In this document: positions 17,522 to 26,426 of the stretch, piece after piece
Numbering within the stretch: the stretch's first letter is position 1
Layout: the number at the start of each line of letters is the position of its first letter
Assembly (NCBI RefSeq): GCF_016860545.1
Contig: NZ_BNEB01000005.1
Coordinates: 2,356,001-2,420,000, forward strand
Source: Streptomyces asoensis
GTDB lineage: Bacteria; Actinomycetota; Actinomycetes; Streptomycetales; Streptomycetaceae
DNA: 64,000 bases
Direction: 5' to 3'
Notes under the pieces: model-generated
Database searches by the model: none
Seen by the model: the letters and a program-made list of their open reading frames with translations, nothing else
What the model was told of the DNA's origin: nothing
Translations under genes and position numbers: made by a program

Positions 17522-18450
17522 CAGACCAGATCCTCCGTCCCGGACCTACGGATGTAGAAGGTGACCATGAGCAGGATCGCGGCCATCAGGATGAAGGAGA
17601 GGGCCGCCGCCGTCGGATAGTCGAGCACCCGCAGGAACTGCGTCTGGATCACGTTTCCGATCATGCGGGTGTCCGTCGAGCCGAGGAGTTCGGCGTTGAC
17701 GTAGTCGCCGGCCGCCGGGATGAAGGTCAGCAGCGTCCCGGAGACGACGCCGGGCATCGACAGCGGGAAGGTGACCTTGCGGAAGGTGGTGACCGGTCGC
17801 GCGTACAGGTCGCCGGCGGCCTCGTGCAGCCGTCCGTCGATGCGTTCGAGCGAGGTGTAGAGCGGCAGGATCATGAACGGCAGGAAGTTGTACGTCAGGC
17901 CGCAGACCACCGCGAGCGGGGTGGCCAGCACCCGGTCGCCCGCGGTCCAGCCGAGCCAGCTGGTGACGTCGAGGACGTGCAGCGTGTTCAGGGCGCCGAC
18001 GACCGGACCGCCGTCCGCGAGGATCGTCTTCCAGGCGAGGGTGCGGATCAGGAAGCTGGTGAAGAACGGCGCGATCACCAGGATCATGATCAGGTTCCGC
18101 CAGCGGCCGGCCCGGAAGGCGATCAGATACGCCAGCGGGTAGCCGAGCACCAGGCACAGGATCGTGGCGGCGGCCGCGTACAGGACCGAGCGCAGGAACT
18201 GCGGCCAGTACTCGCTCAGCGCGTCCCAGTAGGTCGCCAGGTGCCAGGTGACCTTGTAGCCCTCCTCCAGTGAGCCCGTCTGCACGGACGTGGAGGCCTG
18301 GTAGATCATGGGCAGCGCGAAGAAGACGAACAGCCAGAGCAGACCGGGCAGCAGGAGCAGGTACGGCGTCCAGCGCCCGCGTCTGCGGGGCGGCTTGCCG
18401 GTGGGGGCCGTCGGGGAGAGGGGCGGGGGCGCCTCGGTGAGCGTCGCCAT
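17521..18450 (-). CDS. potB: Polyamine ABC transporter permease, PotB type
   Basis: Membrane permease of about 309 aa with a 30-residue Pro-rich N-terminus, then WTPYLLLLPGLLWLFVFFALPM as the first span, and five further spans. The EAA loop is visible as LHEAAGDLYARP. ATG 18450 overlaps the ATPase stop as TGATG; a GTG one codon earlier (18453) is equally possible. It pairs with the PotC-like subunit to form the transmembrane channel for polyamine import. Confidence 0.92.
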   Translation of the reverse strand: MATLTEAPPPLSPTAPTGKPPRRRGRWTPYLLLLPGLLWLFVFFALPMIYQASTSVQTGSLEEGYKVTWHLATYWDALSEYWPQFLRSVLYAAAATILCLVLGYPLAYLIAFRAGRWRNLIMILVIAPFFTSFLIRTLAWKTILADGGPVVGALNTLHVLDVTSWLGWTAGDRVLATPLAVVCGLTYNFLPFMILPLYTSLERIDGRLHEAAGDLYARPVTTFRKVTFPLSMPGVVSGTLLTFIPAAGDYVNAELLGSTDTRMIGNVIQTQFLRVLDYPTAAALSFILMAAILLMVTFYIRRSGTEDLV

Positions 18451-19604
18451 CACAGCGCCGCCTCTTCCTGGATGCCGGCGTCGATGTCCTGGGCCGCGTC
18501 GAGGCCGAAGGTGTGGGCCGGGCTCCAGTGCAGGACGACCTCGGCGCCGGGGGTGAGCCGGCCGTCGCGGTCGATGTTCTGGGCGTAGACCTCGAACTCG
18601 GGGCAGACCGCGCTGTCGATGACGTACTGGGTGGAGACGCCGATGAAGGAGGAATGGGCGATCTTCCCGGTGATGCGGTTGCGGCCCTCGGGGATCTCGC
18701 CCGCGTCGTCGGCGTGGGTGAGGGAGATCTTCTCCGGACGGACGCCGACCAGCACCTTGCCGCCGGCGGTCGTCGGCGCCGAGCAGCGCGACTCGGGCAG
18801 CACGAGCTTGCCGCCGCCCGCGCGCAGCACGATGTCGTCGCCGTTCTTGGTGTCGACCTCGGCCTCGATGAGGTTGGAGGTGCCGAGGAAGTTGGCCACG
18901 AACGTGGTGTGCGGGTTCTCGTAGAGGTCGGCCGGGGAGCCGAGCTGCTCGACGCGGCCCGCGTTCATCACGGCGACCGTGTCGGCCATCGTCATGGCCT
19001 CCTCCTGGTCGTGCGTGACGTGCACGAAGGTGATGCCGACCTCGGTCTGGATGCGCTTGAGCTCCAGCTGCATCTGGCGGCGCAGCTTGAGGTCGAGGGC
19101 GCCGAGGGGCTCGTCGAGCAGGAGCACCTTGGGGTGGTTGATCAGGGCGCGGGCGACCGCGACGCGCTGCTGCTGGCCGCCGGAGAGCTGGTGCGGCTTC
19201 TTGCGGGCCTGCTCGCCGAGCTGTACGAGCTCCAGCATGTCCTCGACCTGCTTCTTCACGCTCTTGATGCCGCGCCGGCGCAGGCCGAAGGCGACGTTCT
19301 CGAAGATGTCGAGGTGCGGGAAGAGGGCGTAGGACTGGAAGACGGTGTTCACCGGGCGTTTGTAGGGCGGGAGTACCGTCACGTCCTGGTCGCCGAGGTG
19401 GACGGTCCCGGAGGAAGGTTCCTCCAGGCCGGCGATCATGCGCAGGGTGGTGGTCTTGCCGCAGCCGGACGCGCCGAGCAGGGCGAAGAAGGAGCCCTGC
19501 GGGACGGTCAGGTCCAGCGGGTGCACGGCCGTGAAGGAACCGTAGGTCTTGCTGATGCCGGAGAGGCGGACGTCGCCGCTGCTGTCCGTTGTCATGGTCG
19601 TCAC
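18450..19604 (-). CDS. potA: Polyamine ABC transporter ATPase, PotA type
   Basis: ATP-hydrolysing subunit of the polyamine importer (384 aa). Walker A GASGCGKTT is near residue 53, the signature LSGGQQQRVAVARAL near 148, Walker B/D-loop LLLDEPLGALD near 168, and the switch His in VTHDQEEA. The C-terminal 130 residues form the TOBE-type regulatory domain found in PotA/MalK (GVRPEKISL). The GTG at 19604 overlaps the potD-like stop as GTGA; ATG 19595 is an alternative start. Its 3' end overlaps the PotB-type gene, so the whole transporter is translationally linked. Confidence 0.93.
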   Translation of the reverse strand: MTTMTTDSSGDVRLSGISKTYGSFTAVHPLDLTVPQGSFFALLGASGCGKTTTLRMIAGLEEPSSGTVHLGDQDVTVLPPYKRPVNTVFQSYALFPHLDIFENVAFGLRRRGIKSVKKQVEDMLELVQLGEQARKKPHQLSGGQQQRVAVARALINHPKVLLLDEPLGALDLKLRRQMQLELKRIQTEVGITFVHVTHDQEEAMTMADTVAVMNAGRVEQLGSPADLYENPHTTFVANFLGTSNLIEAEVDTKNGDDIVLRAGGGKLVLPESRCSAPTTAGGKVLVGVRPEKISLTHADDAGEIPEGRNRITGKIAHSSFIGVSTQYVIDSAVCPEFEVYAQNIDRDGRLTPGAEVVLHWSPAHTFGLDAAQDIDAGIQEEAAL

Positions 19605-20848
19605 GCCCCTGTGAGCTTCGCGAACTTCTGCTGGTAGGCCGTCTCTTCCTTCGAGCTCAGGGAGCGGAAGGCGTGGGACTTGGCCTGCATGGCCTTGTCG
19701 GGAAGGATCAGCGGATTGTCCGCCGCCGACTTGTCGATCTTGGCAAGGTACGGCTTCACGTCCGCGACCGGACTCACGTAGTTGATGTACGCGGCGAGCT
19801 GCGCGGCCGGCTCGGGCTCGTAGTAGTAGTCGATCAGGCGCTCGGCGTTCGTCTTGTGGCGCGCCTTGTTGGGGATCAGCATGTTGTCGGTCGACGTCAT
19901 GTAGCCGCTGTCCGGGATGACGTAGGAGACGTCCGGGTTGTCGGCCTGGAGCTGCACGATGTCACCGGCCCAGGCGACACAGGCCGCCAGGTCGCCCTTG
20001 CTGAGGTCGGACGTGTAGTCGTTGCCGGTGAAGCGGCGGATCTGACCCTTGTCGACCGCCTTCTGGAGGCGGGCGATGACGGCGTCGTAGTCGTCGTCGG
20101 TGAACTTCGCCGGGTCCTTGCCCATGTCGAGCATGGTCATGCCGACGGTGTCGCGCATCTCGGTCAGCAGTCCGACCCGGCCCTTGAGCGCCGGGTTGTC
20201 GAGCAGGTCGGAGACCGACTTCACCTCGACGCCGTCCAGCGCCTTCTTGTTGAACGCGACGACCGTCGAAATGCCCTGCCAGGGGTAGGAGTAGGCGCGT
20301 CCGGGGTCCCAGTCGGGGCTGCGGAACTGGTCCGACAGGTTGGCGAAGGCGTGCGGCAGGTGGGAGGCGTCCAGCTTCTGCACGTAGCCGAGCCGGATCA
20401 TGCGGGCGGCCAGCCAGTCGGTGACGACGATGAGGTCGCGGCCGGTGTCCTGGCCCGCGGCGAGCTGCGGCTGGATCTTGCCGAAGAACTCGTCGTTGTC
20501 GTTGATGTCCTCGGTGTACTTGACCGTGATGCCGGTCCGGCGGCGGAACGCGTCCAGCGTGGGATGGTTCTTCCCGCTGTCGTCCACGTCGATGTACTCG
20601 GGCCAGTTGGAGAAGTTGACGACCTTCTCCTTCGCCGAGTGGTCGTCCGCGGAGACGCCGCCCTGGGACTTGCCTGCCGCGGGGATCCCGCAGGCACTGA
20701 GCGCCCCGAGGCCGCCCAGTGCGAGGGCGCCCCCTGTGGAGGCGCGCAGCAGCGACCGGCGGGTCATGGCCGCCCTGCCGTTGCGAACGCTGCGCCGCAT
20801 GGCGGCCACTTGGGCCGGGCTCAGGCGGTCGGGCTCGTACTGCTCCAT
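19601..20848 (-). CDS. potD: Spermidine/putrescine-binding lipoprotein, PotD type
   Basis: Periplasmic-type binding protein (415 aa) for polyamines, anchored as a lipoprotein. The export signal starts about 28 residues in: MTRRSLLRAS (twin-arginine) and the lipobox ALSAC with Cys near residue 53. The binding-protein body has typical PotD blocks such as NFSNWPEYID, YTEDINDNDEFF and GDLAACVAWAGDI. The 50-residue region before the Tat motif (DRLSPAQVAAMRRS) is also seen in related Streptomyces proteins, so ATG 20848 may be right, but ATG 20767 would give a more standard signal peptide. It lies 56 bp downstream of the aldehyde dehydrogenase. A paralogue without transporter partners is encoded at 55189. 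Confidence 0.9.
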   Translation of the reverse strand: MEQYEPDRLSPAQVAAMRRSVRNGRAAMTRRSLLRASTGGALALGGLGALSACGIPAAGKSQGGVSADDHSAKEKVVNFSNWPEYIDVDDSGKNHPTLDAFRRRTGITVKYTEDINDNDEFFGKIQPQLAAGQDTGRDLIVVTDWLAARMIRLGYVQKLDASHLPHAFANLSDQFRSPDWDPGRAYSYPWQGISTVVAFNKKALDGVEVKSVSDLLDNPALKGRVGLLTEMRDTVGMTMLDMGKDPAKFTDDDYDAVIARLQKAVDKGQIRRFTGNDYTSDLSKGDLAACVAWAGDIVQLQADNPDVSYVIPDSGYMTSTDNMLIPNKARHKTNAERLIDYYYEPEPAAQLAAYINYVSPVADVKPYLAKIDKSAADNPLILPDKAMQAKSHAFRSLSSKEETAYQQKFAKLTGA

Positions 20849-20904
20849 GCGCGTGGTGCCCTTTCGGGAGGGTCGGCCGTGGTCGGCGGCCGGTCGTCGT
20901 CGCT

Positions 20905-22419
20905 CTAACAGTCCCCGAAGATGGTGCGGTGCCAGGGCTTGCGGGCCACCGCGGTGTTATCGAACATAACGTGCTTTACCTGTGTGTACTCCTCGAACGA
21001 ATACGCTGACATGTCCTTGCCGAAGCCGGACGCCTTGTATCCGCCGTGGGGCATCTCGCTGATGATCGGGATGTGGTCGTTGATCCACACGCACCCGGCC
21101 TTGATCTCGCGTGTCGCCCGGTTCGCCCGGAAGACGTCCCGGCTCCACGCCGAGGCGGCGAGCCCGTACGGGGTGTCGTTGGCGAGCGCGATGCCCTCGT
21201 CGTCACCGTCGAAGGGCAGCACCACCAGGACCGGACCGAAGATCTCGGACTGCACGACCTCGCTGTCCTGGGCCGCGTCCGCGATCAGGGTGGGGCGATA
21301 GTACGCGCCGGCCTTGAGATCTCCCTGTGGGGCCTCGCCGCCGGTCACCACGCGCGCGTAGGCACGCGCCCGGTCGACGAAGGCGGCGACCCGGTCGCGC
21401 TGGAGGTGCGAGACCAGCGGCCCGAGATCGGTTCCGGGGGCGAAGGGATCGCCGAGCCGGACGGTCTCCATCAGGGCGGCCGTCCGCTCGACGAACGCCT
21501 CGTAGAGGGGCCGCTGCACGTACGCGCGCGTGGCGGCCGTGCAGTCCTGCCCGGTGTTGATGAGCGCCCCCGCGACCGCGCCGTTGGCCGCGGCCTCCAG
21601 GTCGGCGTCGTCGAAGACGACGAAGGGTGCCTTGCCGCCCAGTTCGAGGTGGAGGCGCTTGACGGTCGCGACCGCGACCTCGGCGACCCGCTTGCCCACG
21701 GCCGTGGACCCGGTGAACGAGGTCATGGCGACGTCGGGATGTCCCACGAGCCGCTCGCCGGCCTCCTTCCCGGTCCCGGTGACGATGTTGATCACGCCGT
21801 CGGGGATCCCGGCCTCCGTCGCCGCCCGGGCGAAGAGGAGCGAGGTGAGCGGGGTCAGTTCGGCAGGCTTGAGCACGATGGTGTTGCCCGCCGCGATCGC
21901 CGGGAGGATCTTCCAGGCCGCCATCTGGAGCGGGTAGTTCCAGGGGGCGATGGAGCCCACGACGCCGATGGGTTCGCGGCGGACGTAGGAGGTGTGGTCG
22001 CCGGAGTACTCACCGGCGGACTGGCCCGCGAGGTGGCGGGCCGCGCCGGCGAAGAACGCGGTGTTGTCGATCGTCCCCGGCACGTCGAACTCGCGGGTCA
22101 GCTTCAGCGGCTTGCCGCACTGGAGGGACTCGGCGCGGGCGAGGTCCTCGGCCCGGTCGGCGAGGACCGCCGCGAACCGGTGCAGGGCGTCGGAGCGCTC
22201 GCCCGGCGTGGTGCCCGCCCAGCCGGGGAAGGCCGCGCGGGCGGCGGCGACGGCCGCGTCGACGTCGTCGGCGCCGGCCAGCTCGTAGGTGTACACCTCC
22301 TCGCCGGTCGCCGGGTCGACCACGGAGTGGGTCCGGCCGGACGTGCCGCGGGTGAGACGGCCTCCGATGTACTGGGCGCCGGCCGCGAATCGTTCCTGCG
22401 CGGGGAACCGGTCCTGCAT
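20905..22419 (-). CDS. Aminobutyraldehyde-type dehydrogenase of the polyamine operon
   Basis: NAD(P)-dependent aldehyde dehydrogenase (504 aa from ATG 22419, which follows GGAGAGCGAC). Catalytic Cys293 lies in GQDCTAATR, the Glu base in ELGGKAPF, and the cofactor motif is SFTGSTAVGKRV. The GQDCTAATR signature is shared with gamma-aminobutyraldehyde dehydrogenases (PatD/PuuC), which turn 4-aminobutanal from putrescine into GABA. It is the first gene of the operon running to the FAD oxidoreductase at 15273, which would supply its aldehyde. A second enzyme with the same signature is at 56757. An in-frame extension to 22512 exists but lacks a ribosome site and crosses the promoter. Confidence 0.9.
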   Translation of the reverse strand: MQDRFPAQERFAAGAQYIGGRLTRGTSGRTHSVVDPATGEEVYTYELAGADDVDAAVAAARAAFPGWAGTTPGERSDALHRFAAVLADRAEDLARAESLQCGKPLKLTREFDVPGTIDNTAFFAGAARHLAGQSAGEYSGDHTSYVRREPIGVVGSIAPWNYPLQMAAWKILPAIAAGNTIVLKPAELTPLTSLLFARAATEAGIPDGVINIVTGTGKEAGERLVGHPDVAMTSFTGSTAVGKRVAEVAVATVKRLHLELGGKAPFVVFDDADLEAAANGAVAGALINTGQDCTAATRAYVQRPLYEAFVERTAALMETVRLGDPFAPGTDLGPLVSHLQRDRVAAFVDRARAYARVVTGGEAPQGDLKAGAYYRPTLIADAAQDSEVVQSEIFGPVLVVLPFDGDDEGIALANDTPYGLAASAWSRDVFRANRATREIKAGCVWINDHIPIISEMPHGGYKASGFGKDMSAYSFEEYTQVKHVMFDNTAVARKPWHRTIFGDC

Positions 22420-22491
22420 GTCGCTCTCCTCCGCCTTCGCCCCGCTGTGTGCGGCGGCGGGTGACGTAGCTCCAGCCTGATTTGATTGCCG

Positions 22492-22520
22492 ATCCTGACA
22501 GAGCCGGGGCACTCCAACAA
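22492..22520 (-). promoter_or_regulatory. Candidate promoter of the polyamine operon
   Basis: Minus strand: -35 TTGTTG (22515-22520), 17-bp spacer, -10 CAGGAT (22492-22497), which would give a leader of about 65 nt before ATG 22419. It overlaps two inverted repeats, CAACAA-N9-TTGTTG (22515-22535) and GATTCCGT/ACGGAATC (22523-22530, 22551-22558). These are candidate regulator sites between this operon and the divergent NADAR gene. Confidence 0.4.
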
Positions 22521-22611
22521 GTGATTCCGTTGTTGCCTTTTGGTTACGCGACGGAATCTGTCGACTGGGGGTCGACCAGGTGTCGAGTCGGAGCGGGAAA
22601 GGCGGGACGCA

Positions 22612-23202
22612 GTGTCAGTGGTGCGTGCCAGACTCGCGTGCATGGAGAGGATCGACTGCCGGGAGGCGCTGGTCAGGCAGGCCCGGGCGGGGGCGAGGAT
22701 CAAGTATCTGCACTTCTGGGGACACCGGCCGCTGCCCGGCGGACGGCTGGGCCCGAGCTGTCTGAGCCAGTGGTGGCCGTCACCGTTCGTGATCGACGGG
22801 GTGTCCTACGCGACCGCCGAGCACTGGATGATGGCCGGGAAGGCCCGCCTATTCGAAGACGCGGAAGCGGAGGAGCGCGCCCTGGCCGCCCGCTCCCCCG
22901 CACAGGCGAAGAAGGAGGGGCGCCTGGTGCGCGGCTTCGACGAGGAGGTCTGGCGCCGCGAGCGGTTCGGGCTCGTGGTCGAGGGCAGCGTCCACAAGTT
23001 CGCCTCGTCCCCCGCGCTGCGGTCGTTCCTGCTGGGCACGGGCACGCGCGTACTGGTCGAGGCCAGCCCCGTGGACCGCGTCTGGGGCATCGGTCTGACG
23101 GCGGACGAGGAGGCGGCGCGGGACCCGCAGCGGTGGCGAGGCGACAACCTCCTCGGCTTCGCCCTCATGGAGGCCCGCGCACACCTGCGCACCCTGTCCT
23201 GA
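22612..23202 (+). CDS. NADAR-domain protein (YbiA-like)
   Basis: Small cytoplasmic protein of 186-196 aa with a NADAR domain: KYLHFWGH, LSQWWPSPF, YATAEHWMMAGKA and LLGTGTRVLVEASPVDRVWGIGL are the conserved blocks. Family members cleave N-glycosidic bonds, either in riboflavin-precursor damage products (YbiA/RibX) or by removing ADP-ribose from guanine and NAD-derived adducts. The start is uncertain. GTG 22612 follows GGAAAGGCGGG, whereas ATG 22642 lies closer to the domain but has no ribosome site. It is divergent from the polyamine operon and converges with the DUF4190 gene. No toxin partner is visible next to it. Confidence 0.82.
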   Translation: MSVVRARLACMERIDCREALVRQARAGARIKYLHFWGHRPLPGGRLGPSCLSQWWPSPFVIDGVSYATAEHWMMAGKARLFEDAEAEERALAARSPAQAKKEGRLVRGFDEEVWRRERFGLVVEGSVHKFASSPALRSFLLGTGTRVLVEASPVDRVWGIGLTADEEAARDPQRWRGDNLLGFALMEARAHLRTLS

Positions 23203-23341
23203 CCGAGGCCGCCCCACGCCTTGCCCCGGGCTACGCCCCTGGGGCGAACGACGAGGAGCGGCGACCCCGGCCCCGGCCCGACGTGAGCGGCTCCGGCCTC
23301 CACGCCCCCGGCCGGGCGGGTATCGGGCGGCTCGGGGGGCG

Positions 23342-24190
23342 TCAGGTCTGGACGATCAGGAGGACGCCCAGGGCCACCGCCAGCGCGGCTCCTACCGCTC
23401 CGCAGATGATCCCGGCCAGTGCCTGTCCCGCGTTGGAGGCCTCGCCGCGGCGGGCCTTCGCCCGTCCGATCGAACCGAACACGACGCCGAGGACGCCCAG
23501 GATCGCGGCCAGCGGCCACAGGCAGAAGAGGACCGCCGAGGCGATGCCCAGCACCATCCCGGCGACACCCATCCCATTGCTGGGCCCCGCCCCGCCGGGC
23601 CAGCCGTAGGGGCCGGGGTAGCCGTACGCACCGGGATAGCCTCCGGGGTACCCGCCCGGGTATCCGTAGGGGACCTGCCCGGGGCCGTGGGGTGCGATGG
23701 GCGGCGGAGGGACCGTGGCACCCGGCGCGGGCGGCGCGAAGGGGTTGGGGGGCGGGCCACCGGCCGCCGCCGTACCCGGGTGCGGCGGCGGGAAGGAGCC
23801 GAGCGCCCCACCGCCGGGCGGGCTCGCGAACGGGGCGGCCCAGGCCTGGGGGTGGCCGTGCCCCGGCGGCGGCGTCACCCCGGGCATCGCGGTGACCGTC
23901 CGCTGGTCGTGCACCGCGGGCGGCGCCTGACCGGGAGAACCGTACGCCGGCGTCAGCGGTTCGTCACCGGCGACGGTGTGACCGGGACCGCTCCCCGCGC
24001 CGTCCGCGGGCGCGGCCCACGGGTCCGCCTCGGCCGGAGGGGCGGCGGCACCGGCGCCTTCGTTCGCGGCGCGTTTGTCCAACGGCACCTTGGGGGTCGC
24101 GTCCCGCGGTCCGTCCGGGCCGCCGGAAGGGGGCGCGGACCACGGGTCGCGGGCGGCGTCACCGGCCGGGGTCGGCGCGTCGTCGGACAT
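23342..24190 (-). CDS. DUF4190-domain membrane protein with Pro/Gly-rich N-terminus
   Basis: Protein of 282 aa. Roughly the first 195 residues are disordered and rich in Pro, Gly and Ala, ending in YPGG-type repeats (about 175-195). The last 85 residues hold two hydrophobic spans in the DUF4190 arrangement (GMVLGIASAVLFCLWPLAAILGVL, then a short basic loop GRAKARRGE, then a second span). Such proteins are abundant in Streptomyces and have no established function. ATG 24190 is preceded by AGGGGACCACC. Divergent from the deaminase gene. The repeated glycine/tyrosine-rich segment is coding and should not be mistaken for a DNA repeat element. Confidence 0.85.
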   Translation of the reverse strand: MSDDAPTPAGDAARDPWSAPPSGGPDGPRDATPKVPLDKRAANEGAGAAAPPAEADPWAAPADGAGSGPGHTVAGDEPLTPAYGSPGQAPPAVHDQRTVTAMPGVTPPPGHGHPQAWAAPFASPPGGGALGSFPPPHPGTAAAGGPPPNPFAPPAPGATVPPPPIAPHGPGQVPYGYPGGYPGGYPGAYGYPGPYGWPGGAGPSNGMGVAGMVLGIASAVLFCLWPLAAILGVLGVVFGSIGRAKARRGEASNAGQALAGIICGAVGAALAVALGVLLIVQT

Positions 24191-24534
24191 GCGTGGTGGT
24201 CCCCTCTGTCGCCTCCGCCCGGCGTTCCGTCGGGCGCCCCTCGTCGCGTTCCGTCGTCCGTACGCCGTTCCACCCTGCGCACGTCCCGTCATGCTACGAC
24301 CCGCCACCGACACGACGGACGCCGGGCCGCGGCCGCCCGGCGACGACCGGCAGCCCGCAGACCGTCCTCGGGCAGTCCGCGGACCACCCGCGAACCCCCC
24401 AGGACCACCCGCGGCCAAGAGGCGCGGACGGGTTTCGACGGGTGCGCCTACGATGATCCCGACCCATCGATCAGCCGATCACCCGCGTCCCGTCAGGCCG
24501 GCCAGGCCGGGGGCGCCGTCCCGGGGAGGACCCC
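24191..24534. other. Divergent intergenic region
   Basis: 344 bp between the DUF4190 and deaminase genes. A possible -10 (TACGAT, 24449-24454) precedes the deaminase start by about 80 bp, but no good -35 accompanies it. AGGACCCC just before ATG 24535 is the likely ribosome site. No other element recognised. Confidence 0.35.
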
Positions 24535-25656
24535 ATGACCGACCGCCTCGACGCAGCCTCTGCCGCCGCAGGCTCCCCCGCCACCGGTGTGCCCGCCGGC
24601 CCCACCGCGGCCGCCGCGGGCGGCTCCCGCGAGCTGCACGCCTTCATCGCCGGGCTGCCCAAGGCCGAACTGCACGTCCACCACGTCGGCTCCGCGTCCC
24701 CCCGTATCGTCTCCGAACTGGCCGCCCGGCACCCCGACTCCAAGGTGCCCACCGACCCCGAGGCCCTGGCCGACTACTTCACGTTCACGGATTTCGCCCA
24801 CTTCATCGACGTGTACCTCTCCGTCGTGGACCTCATCCGCACCCCCGAGGACGTCCGGCTGCTGACCTACGAGGTCGCCCGGGACCTGGCCCGCCAGCAG
24901 GTGCGGTACGCCGAGCTGACGATCACCCCGTTCTCCTCGACCCGGCGGGGCATCGACGAGCGTGCCTTCATGGACGCCATCGAGGACGCCCGCAAGGCGG
25001 CCGAGGCGGAGTTCGGGACCCTGCTGCGCTGGTGCTTCGACATCCCCGGCGAGGCGGGACTGGAGGCCGCCGAGGAGACGACCCGGCTCGCCACCGACGA
25101 CCGGATCCGCCCGGAGGGTCTGGTCTCCTTCGGGCTCGGCGGGCCCGAGATCGGCGTGCCGCGTCCGCAGTTCAAGCCGTACTTCGACCGGGCCATCGCC
25201 GCCGGGCTGCGCTCGGTGCCGCACGCGGGCGAGACCACCGGCCCGCAGACGGTGTGGGACGCGCTGACGCATCTGCGCGCCGAGCGGATCGGCCACGGCA
25301 CGAGCTCCGCGCAGGACGAGAAGCTGCTCGCCCACCTCGCCGAGCACCGCATCGCCCTGGAGGTGTGCCCGACGTCCAACATCGCGACGCGCGCGGTCCG
25401 CACCCTCGACGAGCACCCGCTCAAGGAGTTCGTGAAGGCCGGCGTGCTGGTCACGATCAACTCCGACGACCCGCCCATGTTCGGCACCGACCTCGACACC
25501 GAGTACGCGGTCGCCGCCCGTCTCCTCGACCTGGACGAGCGGGGTCTCGCCCGCCTCGCGGCCGACGCGGTCGACGCCTCGTTCCTGGACGGCGCCGGGA
25601 AGTCCCGTATCAAGGACGAGATCGACACGTACACGGCGGGCTGGCCGGCCCCCTGA
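24535..25656 (+). CDS. Adenosine-deaminase-family enzyme, probably aminodeoxyfutalosine deaminase
   Basis: Zinc-dependent amidohydrolase of 373 aa. Metal ligands and catalytic residues of the adenosine deaminase family are visible: His47-x-His49 (HVHHVGS), His230 and Glu in HAGET, HGT in RIGHGT, CPTSN, and Asp311-Asp312 in NSDDP. The first motif lacks the usual LDG that follows HxH in true adenosine deaminases. From memory, a close Streptomyces relative (Sav2595 of S. avermitilis) deaminates 6-amino-6-deoxyfutalosine in the futalosine route to menaquinone, so that is the preferred function; plain adenosine deaminase is the alternative. No other menaquinone gene is next to it. It is followed within 27 bp by a phosphodiesterase gene. 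Confidence 0.85.
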   Translation: MTDRLDAASAAAGSPATGVPAGPTAAAAGGSRELHAFIAGLPKAELHVHHVGSASPRIVSELAARHPDSKVPTDPEALADYFTFTDFAHFIDVYLSVVDLIRTPEDVRLLTYEVARDLARQQVRYAELTITPFSSTRRGIDERAFMDAIEDARKAAEAEFGTLLRWCFDIPGEAGLEAAEETTRLATDDRIRPEGLVSFGLGGPEIGVPRPQFKPYFDRAIAAGLRSVPHAGETTGPQTVWDALTHLRAERIGHGTSSAQDEKLLAHLAEHRIALEVCPTSNIATRAVRTLDEHPLKEFVKAGVLVTINSDDPPMFGTDLDTEYAVAARLLDLDERGLARLAADAVDASFLDGAGKSRIKDEIDTYTAGWPAP

Positions 25657-25682
25657 GGACCGGCGCCCGCCACAATGGGCCC

Positions 25683-26426
25683 ATGCAGAACGTGACTGCC
25701 GTGGCCCATCGCGGCGACCCCTACCGCTTCCGCGAGAACACGATCGACTCGCTGCGTTCCGCGCTCGCCCTGGGCGCGGACGCCGTCGAGACCGACGTAC
25801 GGCTCACCCGTGACGGCGTGCCCGTCCTGCTGCACGACGAGACGCTGAAGCGGCTGTGGGAGCAGGACCGGCCGCTGCGGACGCTGTCCGCCGCCGAGGT
25901 CCGCGGGCTGACGGCCGGCGCCGTGCCGACGCTGGAGGAGGCGCTCGCGGCGACCGGCGACAGCCGTCTGATGCTCGACCTGCCGGGGACCCGGGACGTG
26001 CGCACGGCGCGGCGGATCGTCGACGTCGTGCGCGGGGCCGGCGCGGCGGACCGGGTCTACTACACCGCCGACGCCGTCGCCATGCTCGCCGTGCGGGCCG
26101 CCGACCCGTCCGCCGAGATCGCCCTGACCCGCACCAGCCTGGCTCCGCCGCGGCCCGCCCTGCTCGAGGCGGTGAAGCCCCGCTGGCTCAACTACCGCTT
26201 CTCCCTGGTGAACCGGGAGCTGGCCGCCCGCGTGCACCGCGGCGGCCACCTGCTCTCCGTCTGGACCCCGGACACCCGCCGCTCCATGCGCCGGCTCCTC
26301 GACCTGGGCGTGGACTCGATCACCACCAACCGGATCGAGGTGCTCACGGCCCTGCGCGAGCGCGACCGACCGGACACGGGACACGGACACCGGACGGACC
26401 GTCAGCTCGACGGGCCGACGGGCTGA
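25683..26426 (+). CDS. Glycerophosphodiester phosphodiesterase
   Basis: Hydrolyses glycerophosphodiesters to glycerol-3-phosphate and an alcohol (247 aa). GDPD signature residues are present: HRG near residue 10, REN, the metal-binding ETDVR, and LLHDETL with the catalytic His. There is no signal peptide, so it is cytoplasmic. ATG 25683 has no clear ribosome site, but CACAAT ends 7 nt before it, consistent with a leaderless transcript; co-transcription with the deaminase 26 bp upstream is also possible. The last 25 residues are His/Asp/Arg-rich and probably disordered. Confidence 0.88.
   Translation: MQNVTAVAHRGDPYRFRENTIDSLRSALALGADAVETDVRLTRDGVPVLLHDETLKRLWEQDRPLRTLSAAEVRGLTAGAVPTLEEALAATGDSRLMLDLPGTRDVRTARRIVDVVRGAGAADRVYYTADAVAMLAVRAADPSAEIALTRTSLAPPRPALLEAVKPRWLNYRFSLVNRELAARVHRGGHLLSVWTPDTRRSMRRLLDLGVDSITTNRIEVLTALRERDRPDTGHGHRTDRQLDGPTG

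Noticed and set aside
23570..23680. Tandem repeat-looking DNA
   Set aside because: It encodes the YPGG-type repeats of the DUF4190 protein, so coding low complexity explains it.
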